The notes: generated by a model not told the origin, from the sequence alone. Shown: positions 21,603 through 32,446, numbered from the stretch's first letter. The stretch is DNA of 64,000 nt from Caecitellus pseudoparvulus (GCA_965644315.1 CBFFRQ010000018.1:558001-622000), one strand, 5' to 3'. Translations and numbers: made by a program.

Positions 21603-24370
21603 ATGGCGTCTCGGCGGGCCAGGCTAATGGCCAGCCGAGTGGCGGCCCCTGGCAGCCGAGCACGAGTGAAGTCTGCTTCTGCTGCGCTGGTCGCCCACCA
21701 CCTCATGAGCGTCGTGGCAAGCCCATCTGGTGTCAAGGGAATCCTCAAGTCTCCTCCTCTGCGGCCATCTCGCGCTGGCGGCGCCAAGCGCGTTCGCTTT
21801 GTGGTGGGTGCAGCCCGCCGGGCACGTTTGAAATTCCGCCAGCCCAACCTCAGTCCCGACACGCGTGTTGGCACAGAGTGGAGACGTCTCGGACACCTCT
21901 TCCGACAGCAACTCACCACAACAAGCCAAGGTGCGCTCTTGTCCCGCCCAGGCTACTCGCTCGTGTGGAGGGCGACGTTGACAACAGCGTCCCTGCCACC
22001 CCCAGCCCCTGACACATGCGCACCTCTCCCTGGCGCTCTGCACAGGCTGCGGACAAGACATACGGACAACTGGACAGGAATGGTCATGATTCACCCCCTG
22101 CAAGGGTGGGTCGTGCCGTGCTGCAGCGCCATGCGCACACGTGCCACTGCACCCTCCGCCTGGTGTCACCTCCGCAGATGCAGTCCAAGGTCACCGTTGA
22201 GGAGATGAATGCCATTGCCGTGAAGCTCTTCCCGGAGCCAAACGAGGTGGCTGCTGCCCAGTCTGGCTGCACCGACTCGATTGGCACCCCCGAAGGCGAT
22301 GCAGCGCAGACGCTGCCTCCCAGCGCGGCTTCAAACCCGGCCCGCACGGTGGCGCCTGACGCGGCTTCCTCCCCCACCGCACACTCACCGAGCGTGGCGC
22401 AGACGCCGCCCAGCTCGCAGACACACTCAGGGCTGGGGCCACGGCGTGCCAAGACCAGGGCTCGCATGGAGGGCACCCCCTCCCCTCTGCCCTTCTCACT
22501 GGAGGGCGCCGGCTCTCCTGACGAGACCCCCCCGCCACCCCTCCGCGTGCCCCCCTCAGCGACAGAGGCGCCCACGCCCCAGCCACCCCGGACCAGGGCT
22601 CCCACCCCCTCCCCTCCGACCCGGGGCCGCTCCTCTGCCCACCGCCAGGCCGCAGCTGGCCGGGCCATGGGCCTTCGCAGCCGCCTTGCAGCTCGGGCCC
22701 TGCAGCGGGAGGAGGTGTGGCGGGACCTGATGCAGGCCAACCGGGTGTCCATGGCCCTGGCCAAAGCTGCCGCTGCCTTGGACCCGCATGCTGAGCCAGC
22801 CTCGCCCAGCACCCCAACTGCTGGGTCCCAGGCGACCTCTGGCGGGAGCAGCACCCCAACGCCAGTGTCCCCCGCTGCCGCCGAGCCAGGTACACCCACC
22901 AGTGCACCCACCCGTCCCCTGAGTCAGCGCGGAGGAGCACTGCAGGTGTCTCCACAGCCCAGGCAGGCAACGCAAGCCGCTGGGGCTGCACAGCCACGTC
23001 AGGCAACCACGCCCTCCCCGCCTCACTCAGGACTGTCCCTGGAAGAGCTATCTCCCAGAGCCACAGCACTGGCGCGGAGCTCTCCTCAACCGCGTGACCA
23101 AAGCGTCCTCCCCACCACGGCACCACCGGCGGGCAGCTCGGCGAGGGCGGGTGCCAGCTCACCTGCAAGGGAAGGCGCCGCTTCTTCGCGCAGCCCGGAG
23201 CCGTCAAGTCCTGCACCTGGCGAGGTGCGGCACCCCGCGGATAGCATTGCCAAGGCCACTACGGCCGTTGTCTCGGCTTCACCCCTAGGCGACGAGAGCC
23301 CGCCTGGCGCCGAGTCAACTCCCACACCTACTCCAGTGCCCCGCCCCAGCGCCCCAGCGCAGCGGGCAGACCTGCGTACACCTGTAGCGGAGGACAAAGA
23401 GCGCCGCCCATTCCGGGATGGTGGCGCTGCACAGGAGGCCTCGGCTGCTCACGGCTCCGCGGCGGGTTCCGGCAGCCCCACGCACATGCAGGGAGTGACT
23501 CGCTCTGCGCGCCGGGGGTGGACGGCGTCGGGGGGGGCCACGCCATCGCCTGTGCCGAGGACGAGCGACAGGAGCCCACCGCGGCGCCCACACAAGCCTC
23601 CTGGTCGCCGCGATTTCACATCGGGAGTCCCGGCGTCCCTGGTGGTGTCCCTGTTCCAGGGGGAGGGGGGGGAGGCACGCGCTGCCGGCCGAGCCCACCA
23701 CGAAGGCTTGGGGGACAGCAGTGACTCAGACGTGGAGGGCATTCTGGCGCCGTGGCAGCGCCGGGGGCGGGACTCGCCCAAGGTCTGGATGGACGTGTCG
23801 CAGACCACCTCCTCAAGTAGCACCACCACGGCCCGGAGCGGGCGCGTGGGTGCTCCGCGCGCCCCACAGCAAGCTCGGCAGCGCCGCGGCTCGAAGCGAC
23901 CCCGACAAGACTCCGCGAGCTCCTCGTCACAGGGGCCAAAGCCAAAGAAAGCAACCTCTCGCAAACGAACTCCCTTCGAGATGCTGATGGAAAGTGTCGC
24001 CTGGAGTGCTGAGACCATCCAGGCAGTGGCACGCAAGGCGACACGGCACTCCAGCGGCAAGAAGCCCCCCCCACGGTCCAGTGCAGACGATGTCGTCTCA
24101 CTTGCCCGAAAGGCTGCCATGCGGGGAGGTGCCAAGCGCAGGTACACTCGGGCCGCCGAGGAGCGAGTGGCGGCGACTTTGAGGGCTGCAGTGAAAGGCC
24201 GCGCAGCCCCCAGTGCCCGGCGCCCCAGCAGCGAGCGCTCATCTGCTCAGAGCGCTCCCCCCAGGAGACAGCGTCCTGTGCGCTCCGCCGTGCTGAACCG
24301 TGAAGCATATGCGGCCCGAGACGCATTCTTGGGAACTTTCCCAAGCAAAGGAGGAATTGTTCCAAAATGA
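21603..24370 (+). CDS. Low-complexity nuclear-type protein with SILK and RVxF PP1-docking motifs
   Basis: Proposed exons are 21603-21807, 21854-21930, 22046-22105 and 22178-24370 (844 residues). The last two joins use GTGCGC/GTGGGT donors and CACAG/CCGCAG acceptors and are convincing; the first intron (46 nt) is short and less certain. Near residue 48 is GILKSPP, matching the [GS]IL[RK] motif, and twelve residues later KRVRF matches RVxF. Together these are the two classical docking sites for protein phosphatase 1. The middle is Pro/Ser/Thr/Ala-rich and disordered; the C-terminal 150 residues are basic and helical (RTPFEMLMESVAWSAETIQ ... RRYTRAAEERVAATLRAAVK). No family is recognised. A chromatin or cell-division PP1 regulator is inferred, not shown. 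Confidence 0.65.
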
Positions 24371-24470
24371 GCACACCTTGAAATCCAAGTGTTTGCTTCC
24401 TTGGGGCGGGCATGTCAGGGTGCTGACACGCCCAGGGCTTGCTCCCCGCGCACTGCTTTCTCTTTCGCCG

Positions 24471-24487
24471 CGTTTCAGCTTCGTTTC
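24471..24487 (-). promoter_or_regulatory. Exact GAAACG-N5-GAAACG tandem element
   Basis: On the plus strand it reads CGTTTC-AGCTT-CGTTTC, 19-35 bp upstream of the ATG of the MpaB-type oxygenase gene. It is therefore in the 5' leader or core promoter. Confidence 0.5.
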
Positions 24488-24505
24488 ACTCTGCGCCTCG
24501 GTACC

Positions 24506-26671
24506 ATGGCTTCTTGCTTTGGAGCCGGCATGTTTGCCCACAAGGGAGAAGCCAGTAGCATCCACCTGGTAAGCATCTTCTGCATCCCCCCCCACATCCC
24601 TCACGCCCAGCGTGCGTCTTTAGCTGGCACGGTGCCCCCCTTCCCGCTGACGCAGGTGGAGCCGAGTGCCACCGAGCTGGACGAAGCCTCTGTCTCCCCG
24701 GGGCAGCTGGTGCACCGGCTCGGCCACACGTTTGCCTGGAGCTCCCTGCATCAGAAGCCATCTCAGCTTGCTCCCCTGCGCCAGCTCGGGGACGAGTCTG
24801 CAGACGCTGCCTGCGTCGCAGTGGCCTCCCTTGGCAAGGCGGGTCACAAAGCGCTTGATGCTGCGTTCCAGTTCTGCCCCTTCGCCCGTGAATCAGAGGT
24901 GGGGATGGGAAGCCCCCTCGTCTGGCGAGTCTTTGGCTTTGGCGGCACCAAGCCGCGCTTTCTGCAACGTGGATTCACCGCTTTCCGGCGTGTGATGGTC
25001 ATCGCTTGGCTGCACTCGTCAGCTGTGCAGGGGGCAGGCCTCTGCAGCAGCCTGTCCGCATCCACCTTACACAAAGACGGCACTGTGAATTTGGAAGTGC
25101 AATCCTCAGGCCAGTCGCTCACTTGCGCTCTCCCGGCTGCTGTGGGCCGAGTGTGTGCAGAGTTCCTGGAAGAGGTATCAGCTGTGCCTGACTGGGTCGA
25201 CGCCGCGACTGTGTCCCGGGCCCAAGCGTTTTTCAGAAGTCGAGCAGTGGGGTGCAACTTAGCCTTGCTGCACCTGTCACTGGTGGGGGGCTTCGGTGCT
25301 CCCCTCGTGAACCGCGTGCTGTCCTCCACCGGGTACTTGATTGGGCACTCAGCGGCGCCGCAGCGCCACAGCGAAAACATCATCTCAAAACGGCTGTTCG
25401 AAACCAGCAGCATGGTGCATGCATGCATGCTTGAGGGTGGTCTCTCCCCTGGGAGCCCGGGTTGGGAGCACACAGTGGCTGTGCGCTTGCTTCATGCGTC
25501 GGTGCGAATTGGCCTTTGCTCTCAGACGCGGCGAGCTGCCAGGGCTCGCGCGGGCCTTCCAGCAGAGGTCCAGTCCAGCAGTGATCAGAGTCACAGGCCA
25601 GTGCCACCAACTTGCCCTCTGTCTTCCGGACAGTCGGTCGCACGCAGCGAGTGGGACAAGGAGGAGTGGGGTGTGCCCATTAACCAGGAGGACTTGATGA
25701 TCACGCAGCTCGTCTTTTCCTTCGTCGTGGTGGCTGCACTTGAACTCATGCAGTTGTGGGATGCTCATGAAGTTTTGCCCCTTCACTCTGACCATGCTCA
25801 CGTTGCACTGTCCCAGAGCGAAGAAGCTGATTTTGAAGTGCTGCTCAGCAACATGCCCGACGACATCCGGCGCCGACACTCTCGAGCGACTTACCTGCGT
25901 CGCTTTGAGCAGTACTCCGCCTATATGCACTTGTGGCGGTACATTGGACACCTTATGGGCGTGAAAGAGTCATCCCACATGATGTCGCTCGCTTCCGCGA
26001 AAGCCATGACCGAGAGCGTCGTGTTGCACCTGGTACAGCCAGATGGAGTCTCGGCCTTGCTGGCAGACTCTGTACTGACTGGCATGGCAGATACATTTCC
26101 AGCCTTCATCCCACGCCCCTTTCTGGTGGGCATGACGTGGCGGCTGCAGGGGGAGGCGCTTGCTCGCAAGTTGCGCATCCCGTGGGTGCCTGGGATGCGC
26201 GCGTCCCTGCAGGCCTCTCATGGAGGCGCGGTCAGCAGTGCTGGTCACAGCATCTTTGACTCTTCGCTTTGCGGGTACCTACTATGGGCGGCAGTGGAGT
26301 CAAGAATGCTGTTCATTCGAAGCATGACGCTAATGAGCGACCTTCCTTGGTTTGGTCCGCTCTTCCAAGGCCTTCAAATCGCCGGCATCATGACGTTCCT
26401 GGACCTCTCTCTGGATGACGGTGGGAAGCACGACTATTCTCTGAAGGCCAAGCCCAGCATGGCACTGCAGCACAAGGTTTGGCGCCTGGGAGAAGCCAAG
26501 CAAGCGGCTGCATTAGCGCCGTGCCAGGAGCAGTCATTGGCGACTGTTGCCTACTATGCGAGCATGTTCGCACCGATGCACTTGCGCCGGCTGGTGTACG
26601 CACCCAGCAAAGGGTTGATTGGACTGCTTTGCATTGCTGTTCTACTCCTTGCACTGCTCCTTGTCCCGTAA
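24506..26671 (+). CDS. Tail-anchored MpaB/rubber-oxygenase (DUF2236) family protein
   Basis: Exons 24506-24568 and 24656-26671 encode 692 residues. The 87-nt GTAAGC...CGCAG intron is in frame and stop-free, so retention would add 29 residues. The oxygenase domain is seen in LVWRVFGFGG, the helix HTVAVRLLHASVRIGL and the following WGVPINQEDLMITQLVFSF, the pattern shared by latex-clearing protein Lcp and the fungal ER oxygenase MpaB. Those enzymes bind b-type haem and cleave olefinic or prenyl chains with O2. The last 20 residues are hydrophobic (LIGLLCIAVLLLALLLVP), a C-terminal tail anchor that suggests an ER or other membrane with the catalytic part in the cytosol. The substrate is unknown. 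Its 3' end overlaps the convergent gene by 30 bp. Confidence 0.8.
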   Translation: MASCFGAGMFAHKGEASSIHLVSIFCIPPHIPHAQRASLAGTVPPFPLTQVEPSATELDEASVSPGQLVHRLGHTFAWSSLHQKPSQLAPLRQLGDESADAACVAVASLGKAGHKALDAAFQFCPFARESEVGMGSPLVWRVFGFGGTKPRFLQRGFTAFRRVMVIAWLHSSAVQGAGLCSSLSASTLHKDGTVNLEVQSSGQSLTCALPAAVGRVCAEFLEEVSAVPDWVDAATVSRAQAFFRSRAVGCNLALLHLSLVGGFGAPLVNRVLSSTGYLIGHSAAPQRHSENIISKRLFETSSMVHACMLEGGLSPGSPGWEHTVAVRLLHASVRIGLCSQTRRAARARAGLPAEVQSSSDQSHRPVPPTCPLSSGQSVARSEWDKEEWGVPINQEDLMITQLVFSFVVVAALELMQLWDAHEVLPLHSDHAHVALSQSEEADFEVLLSNMPDDIRRRHSRATYLRRFEQYSAYMHLWRYIGHLMGVKESSHMMSLASAKAMTESVVLHLVQPDGVSALLADSVLTGMADTFPAFIPRPFLVGMTWRLQGEALARKLRIPWVPGMRASLQASHGGAVSSAGHSIFDSSLCGYLLWAAVESRMLFIRSMTLMSDLPWFGPLFQGLQIAGIMTFLDLSLDDGGKHDYSLKAKPSMALQHKVWRLGEAKQAAALAPCQEQSLATVAYYASMFAPMHLRRLVYAPSKGLIGLLCIAVLLLALLLVP

Positions 26672-29600
26672 GACAGCGAGGGCCTCCCTTGGCACTGAGA
26701 AGCCAGTGGCCCCTGCACGAACAAGCAAGGCAAGCGCATCGTCCACGGAGAGCAAGCCAGTGCAGGCAAGCAGCAGTGGAGCCACTGCCCAGGTGACGAG
26801 ACAGCAAGGGCTGTGAAGTATAGCGTCAAGGGCCAGACGCTTCCTGCGCTGCCTCGACTTCCCTTCTGAACGGGATGGCAGCGAGAGTGCCCAGGCAGCC
26901 CTGGAAGTGGTTGCTTGGGCGCCCTGGCTCGGCGGAGCGCTTCCACCTGCTTGCATGCACTGCAAGCCCCACGGAAACAAGTCCTCCCTGCTCATGGCAA
27001 ACTGCGCAGCAGCAAATATGCCAGCAGGAATGCTCGGCTCACCTGCACTGTGAATCTGCCTCAGCACCGCTGCCTGCCACATAGCAGGGGTGGGGGCGAG
27101 GGGGTCACTAGACATTTCGGGCTGTTCCAGCATGCACCTTAGCAAGACGCCAAAGCACTGGCTCTGAATGGTGGGGTTGCCCTGCCACGCGAAGGCTGCC
27201 TGGCAGGAGAGCTGCACCCCCCTGCTTGCTCCCCAGCTGGGCAAGGAAGACGTCAGCGCAACAGCCCCAATCGCGATGTCAAGGCCAACACCTGCGTTGC
27301 CAGGTGCCCTCGTCATGCACGACATTGAAAGGTCAACCAGCTGTCTCGCCTGGTGGCTTGCTGGGCGGCAGCCTGACTCGAGCAGCATGGCACAAATACA
27401 CCGCCACACTTCCATCATGCGATGGTCGAGGGTCGCAAGGCCGACAGCGCCAGCAGCAGCTTGGCAGTTGTACCCACCTTCGGCGGCACCTGCAGCGCAT
27501 TCAGCCTGCACATGTTCTCGGAGCTTGTCGATGGGGTTCTGCTGGCCTATTCCAGCCGCAGGAACCTTGTCCCAGATTTCCCTCAGGAGAGGAATCCCTT
27601 CGATGCACCGCTGCTTTTCCACCTGGAGGGACCGCCACAGCCCCGCCAGGCACAGCCTTCGTGCAGTGCTTGCCAGAATAAAGAGGGCTGTCGGGCTTTC
27701 TTGGGAGGTTTCGCTGCTCAGCACCTTCCCGAGCGCTGAGTACCACTTCCGCACATCGGGTGGCTGGCTTGAGCCCCCAGCCAAGCTAACTTCGAGCATT
27801 GCATCAAGGTATGCCGCCCACAGCTCAGGGGCTTGAGCAGGAGGGGCTTCTGAAATGCACGCCAGTCCGAGTGGCTTTAGGGCCTTGAGCTTGGCTCCCG
27901 CTGGTGCTTGAACGCCTGCAAGGTGCTGGCCCACCCTCTGCAGCAACGCCAGCTGCCCGTTCGGTTCAACAAGGGAGAGCATTGCAAGCACACGTTGGCG
28001 TTGGCTAGAGGACAGGAGGGCCCGTTGAGCGAGCGAGGGCGACTGCCATTGCATGGCTTGCCAAGGCGCACTAGCAAGGCGGCGCCCAAGCTCCACAAGA
28101 GCCTCTCCATGCACCGGGCGGGGCAGCAGAACACGCACCAGCTCTTCGTCTGCAGCAGTGCTGCCTAATCCGCAGCACTCCCCCTCCAGGGATGCGAGGG
28201 CACGTGCAGCAGCAGCGCGATGGAGAGGCGGGGCTTCGGTGCCACTCAGTGCGTCTTGAACCGCTTCGGCCGACTCCACCTTGTCCCCTGAGCCATCTTC
28301 TCCTCGCAGCTTCAAGAGAGCGGACAAGTACGCCCCAGACGTCCCATGCTGGCCCATCTCACTTTGCACTACAGTGGAGATGCGATGGCGGTGTAAGGTA
28401 CTGAACATCTCCTCCGTGGACGCTGGCTCCGCCGGAAGCACGTGAGAGACCTCCTGCACTCTACCAGGCCGGCTTGCCTCGGGTCTGCTCTGCGCTCCCA
28501 TGGCCCGCAAGCGAGACAGCCATGCTTTTTCCCACAGCGTGGAGTCGTGACGATCGCACGGCAAGGCGAGGACCATCCTCCACGCGCCTGAGGCGCCCTG
28601 GGGTTCACTTCTGGCGCGGTCCCACCTCTTGCTTCCTCGGGCTCTACCAGCGTCCGCTGCTTGGTGTGCTGAATGAGACTGAAGCCAGGAATAGTACCCT
28701 GGCGCTTCGCAAGGATGCCCAACTTGCAACGGTGCAGCAGCATACTCCTGCAAGTACCTCCCCATCACCGCAGTCACTCCCCCGATGACCGAGCCTTCTT
28801 GCAAGCGCAATCGGGGGAGCCGTGCGCTGAGAGGCAGCGTGCCTGTCAAGGCGCTCTGCCCAAAGGAAGTGTCCCACCAGCTAGCAATCAACGCCTGAGC
28901 TGTTGAGCCCCTGCCTACGTTGCACAAGGCAGCATGGGTCCATGCAGCAAGGCGCCACTGCATCTCGAAGTGAGTGACTTCACCTTGTGTCGCTGGGCTC
29001 GCGACCGAGCTGGGCGAGCAAGCACGAGCGTGCCAAGCCTGCAGGCATTCCGAGGCAAAGCCCACAGTCTCCACAAGCCAGTCAAGGACATGAAAGTCAG
29101 ACACAGCGTTGCCGTCAGCCGCAGCTGCTTCAGCTGCCCGAAGAAGCTGCTGCAGGGCAAGGTCGGGCAGCACGCAGCCTGTGGAGAGGCACTTGCCTGC
29201 CGCTTCCACACACTCAGCAGCCGAGACTGGAGGGCGATCCAGCAAGCCATCCGGCACCACTGTACACCTTTCACCAGCACAAACATGCTCTACAGTCAGT
29301 AGGAGCCAAGCGCTGCGCATGTCTAGTGCGTGGCGCGCCGAGGCGGCGCTTGCCACAGGGCCACTGCACAGGTCCGCAGCAGCCTGAGCAGCGGCTGCCA
29401 GTGCCTTCGCACCCCGCCCAGTATCAGCGTGACGTACTGCCTGCTTCAGCGCGCACGCGATGTCCAATGCAGTGAGGGCATCTGGATCTTGCAGACGAAG
29501 CAGGGGAGAGAGCCAGAGTGCAGGTGCAGCCGACGCCGCTGCCGCTCCTGGTTCATCGCCACCTGGCCTCAAGTGTGCCAAGGCTGCTTCCATGCAACGC

Positions 29601-30766
29601 AGTGACAACCTTCGAACATTACACGAGCCTGGGTCCGGGTGCGAGGCTGTGGCTTCCTGCCGAGCGCGAGCAGCACGGGTGCGAGCCAGCCATGTGGACC
29701 ACGACTCCCAGGGTTGTCGACTTGTTGGGAGGGGCAGCGACTGCACAGTCCGCAGTGGCGCTCCACGTGTTGCTTCACTACCCTGTTCCAAGGAGGGCGG
29801 GTCCAGTGGTAGAAATGAACGAGAAGTGGACAGGCGCAGCGCGGAGGGGTCACTGCCTGCGCCGTGCGAGACAGCAGTTTCCTGCGGGGGATCTGTTCTA
29901 GGTACCATGGCCGCCGCACGTTTGTAGTGCAAGGGCATATGCAAGGGGAGTTCTAATCCCCCCCTTGCATCGCTCAGTAGCTGCTGCTGCTGGGATGTGT
30001 GCCAATAGCGCTGGCTGTGAGCTTGCAGCTCTGCGGCCGGGGCCCGCCGTGACGCGGACCGCGCGTTGGCAAACATCTCCGCCACAGAGCTTGAGGGTGT
30101 GAAAGCGGAACCACCTTGCTTGCCCACTTGCACAGCCACGACTCTCCCGGACGCATCGGTGTGATACCTGTGTGCAAGGCCAGACACGGCCCGACCTCCG
30201 AACCTGGACCTGTTCATGTGCCACAGGCGCGAGGCTTGCCGCATCTGCGCGGGGTTACCAAGGCGCCCGCCTCCAATGACAAAGAGCCCCACGTTTGGGC
30301 TGATTTGATCGTGAAAATGCTCCGTGGACACGCCACCTCTGGGTGGTGGGGGAGGGGGTCCGTGCAGTGGGAGGCCGCTCGTGTCGAGGATGTACCCTGC
30401 ATCTGAAATCGACGAGTGCGCCTCCTCCGCTCGCGACGCGGGTCTCCGCTTGGCAGGACCACCATCATAGCGACTGTTAGCACTGTGGCCAGCTCGCTTG
30501 AGGGGCCGCTTGCGCTGGCGTGCACTGTCTAGATCCACAGCGCTTTCTTGTGGAGGGGGCGGTAGCCCCAGCACGCCCAAGGAGGAGGCTGCTGCTGCGG
30601 GGTGGGAAGACAGCCCATGGGAGATACCAGTGGCACTGAGTTGCATCGAAGGCGGCCCAGGTGCCTTGCTTGTTTCCTTCAGGCATGTGGCGGCATCTTG
30701 TCCCTCAGCAGCTGCTAATCCCGCAGCAAAAGCCGCAAATGCAGGTTTGCTGCGCTGTGTAGCCAT
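26642..30766 (-). CDS. Large helical protein of unknown function, 1374 residues
   Basis: A single uninterrupted frame from ATG 30766 to TAG 26642-26644. The N-terminal 300 residues are Ser/Arg/Pro-rich with Gly-rich patches (GGGRLGN, PPPPPPRGG). The remaining thousand residues are mostly Ala/Leu-rich amphipathic helices, such as LDIACALKQAVRHADTGRGA and ALFILASTARRLCLAGLW, which looks like an alpha-solenoid repeat protein. No conserved motif is recognised. Organelle RNA-binding OPR- or RAP-type proteins and vesicle-coat solenoids have similar composition, but no signature supports either. The last 30 bp are read on the opposite strand as the end of the MpaB-type gene. ZC3HC1 ends 76 bp upstream of its start on the same strand. 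Confidence 0.65.
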   Translation of the reverse strand: MATQRSKPAFAAFAAGLAAAEGQDAATCLKETSKAPGPPSMQLSATGISHGLSSHPAAAASSLGVLGLPPPPQESAVDLDSARQRKRPLKRAGHSANSRYDGGPAKRRPASRAEEAHSSISDAGYILDTSGLPLHGPPPPPPRGGVSTEHFHDQISPNVGLFVIGGGRLGNPAQMRQASRLWHMNRSRFGGRAVSGLAHRYHTDASGRVVAVQVGKQGGSAFTPSSSVAEMFANARSASRRAPAAELQAHSQRYWHTSQQQQLLSDARGGLELPLHMPLHYKRAAAMVPRTDPPQETAVSHGAGSDPSALRLSTSRSFLPLDPPSLEQGSEATRGAPLRTVQSLPLPTSRQPWESWSTWLARTRAARARQEATASHPDPGSCNVRRLSLRCMEAALAHLRPGGDEPGAAAASAAPALWLSPLLRLQDPDALTALDIACALKQAVRHADTGRGAKALAAAAQAAADLCSGPVASAASARHALDMRSAWLLLTVEHVCAGERCTVVPDGLLDRPPVSAAECVEAAGKCLSTGCVLPDLALQQLLRAAEAAAADGNAVSDFHVLDWLVETVGFASECLQAWHARACSPSSVASPATQGEVTHFEMQWRLAAWTHAALCNVGRGSTAQALIASWWDTSFGQSALTGTLPLSARLPRLRLQEGSVIGGVTAVMGRYLQEYAAAPLQVGHPCEAPGYYSWLQSHSAHQAADAGRARGSKRWDRARSEPQGASGAWRMVLALPCDRHDSTLWEKAWLSRLRAMGAQSRPEASRPGRVQEVSHVLPAEPASTEEMFSTLHRHRISTVVQSEMGQHGTSGAYLSALLKLRGEDGSGDKVESAEAVQDALSGTEAPPLHRAAAARALASLEGECCGLGSTAADEELVRVLLPRPVHGEALVELGRRLASAPWQAMQWQSPSLAQRALLSSSQRQRVLAMLSLVEPNGQLALLQRVGQHLAGVQAPAGAKLKALKPLGLACISEAPPAQAPELWAAYLDAMLEVSLAGGSSQPPDVRKWYSALGKVLSSETSQESPTALFILASTARRLCLAGLWRSLQVEKQRCIEGIPLLREIWDKVPAAGIGQQNPIDKLREHVQAECAAGAAEGGYNCQAAAGAVGLATLDHRMMEVWRCICAMLLESGCRPASHQARQLVDLSMSCMTRAPGNAGVGLDIAIGAVALTSSLPSWGASRGVQLSCQAAFAWQGNPTIQSQCFGVLLRCMLEQPEMSSDPLAPTPAMWQAAVLRQIHSAGEPSIPAGIFAAAQFAMSREDLFPWGLQCMQAGGSAPPSQGAQATTSRAAWALSLPSRSEGKSRQRRKRLALDAILHSPCCLVTWAVAPLLLACTGLLSVDDALALLVRAGATGFSVPREALAVLRDKEQCKE

Positions 30767-30842
30767 GGCCTGTACAAGCGCAAGCAGGGTTATGGCAAAC
30801 CATGCACTGTGTGTACAGGCTCAGTGGGGGCTGCAGGGGGAT

Positions 30843-32446
30843 TTATTTTGCCTTCTCTGCCGCCTGCACTGCGGGCGCCGCGTTTCCACCTGGCGTGTGC
30901 TGGCTCTGGAGCACGGCTTCCAAGTACAGGAGCCACCCAGGGGCGGAAGTAGTGGCAGCATACGGGACAGGCTCATCTTCCTGACCACCGCATGCTGCTG
31001 CGGCGATGGCTCCAATGACCGAGACAGTGGCCTGGCCATACTCCGCCACGGAGCAGTGCACAGGTGTGGGCGCAGTTCGGCCTTCCACTGCTGACGCCAC
31101 AAGGCGTTGGGGAGTGACCCACGGACAGCAAGACCTGTGAGCAACGAGAGGGTGGTGCACGGCATCGGTCTGAGCATTCACCACCTTGTCCGGGGACACT
31201 CCAGACAAGAGCCCAGTGGACGAGGGTGTGTGCGCCGCTGCCTGGCCGCCTTGCCCAGCCGGGGTGGTAGCAGAGGCGCTGGGGCTGGGCGTGCGCGCTT
31301 GGGCCTGGCGCAAGCGCTCAGCAACCTTATGAAATGCGTCAGACACGTCGTCTCGGTGCTGGTGCGCACTTCGCCGCCGCTTCGCGCCGGTGGGGGTGGA
31401 CAGCTTGGGTGTGCTCGAACTGGTGAAGGCCACTCGCGTCTGGCACGTGGCACATGACAACACAAGCGTGCCACCCCGACCCCGCTTGTGCCCCCCCTTA
31501 CTGCTTTGCACGCTCCAGCCTGTGATGGCCAGCAGCACGGCGCGCGCAGCTGGGGCATCCTCTGCTTCAACGCCCAAGGAGGCCTGGAGTGCCTGCACGG
31601 CATGCAGTGCCGTGCACCCTGCCGATGGCATGTGCAGAGTACTGAGGGATTCCAGGAACGATGTTTCAAGGCGAAGTGAGACCCCTGACTGCAGCTCCTG
31701 GGCTGCTCGGCGTGCAGATGTGGCCACATGCCGCAGGAGGCCTGGTCCAGGGCACGGCCGCAGCGTCGTGAATGACTCAGGGCTGTGTGTCACCCGCCAA
31801 GGGCAGGCAGGGAGATGCGAGGCCACCAAGCTTTGCTCGAATCGCCGGGCATTTTCAGCCACAGCTCGGTCCGAGTGAGATGCGGGAGGTGGCAGGTGCT
31901 TCACCACAGCTTGGCAAGTGCTGCACGCGAGTGTGTTCAGGGCCACGCACTCCCAGCCCCGCGCGGCACACTGCATGGCACTGATGGACAAGGCCTTGCA
32001 GTGCCATTTGAGCTGCGAGAACGTTCTGCGCGCAGGGAGGTGTGGGCATGAGGCTGTGCAGGGCTGCCTGGGTGAGTGCGGAAATCGAGCCCCATACCTC
32101 AAGCGTTGGCGAAAGGTTTGCAAGGAAAACGGCCGGAACTGGACAGCGCCTGCAATGCGAAGAGCGAAGGGACTTCATGTGAAGCCGAACTCAGGGCAGC
32201 CTTGCTGCCCTCCTCACTCGTCGAGGAACCTGGCTTGGAGGGGGCTTCGGCACCCTGGTTCATTCGAGATAGCATGTTGCGCAGATGCTGCATGCCCTCG
32301 TCGTCTTCATCGCCAGCGCACGACTTGCTTGGCAGCTCAGGGATGGAGGAGTGCAGCGGGTCTCCCTGCAGAGTCGCCGTGGCTTCCCTGAACTCCTCAA
32401 GCACCCTGGCTACACGCTGCTGCTGCTCGTGAACGTGCGACGCCAT
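30843..32446 (-). CDS. ZC3HC1: C3HC zinc-finger protein ZC3HC1/NIPA
   Basis: Exons 32446-32218, 32149-32098 and 32025-30843 encode 487 residues (human 502). Introns of 68 and 72 nt fit by phase. The two BIR-like zinc modules are clear. The first has TFSQLKWHC, then CAARGWECVALNTLACSTCQ and HLPACPWR; the second has LAITGWSVQ, LVLSCATCQTRVAF, the HRSCCPW motif and a closing GWLLYLEAVL. In animals the protein sits at the nuclear basket with TPR and was described as an SCF-type F-box partner for cyclin B1. The linker between the modules holds TPTGAKRRR, a possible nuclear localisation signal. It is one of a run of minus-strand genes with 76- and 201-bp gaps to its neighbours. Confidence 0.9.

Noticed and set aside
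22191-23216. Minus-strand ORF of 341 residues
   Set aside because: Trp/Gly/Arg-rich shadow of the PP1-docking gene's Pro/Ser-rich exon.
26642-26671. Frame error creating the apparent overlap of two genes
   Set aside because: Both frames remain coding-like to their ends and a second pair (61105-61125) shows the same arrangement, so genuine overlap is simpler.
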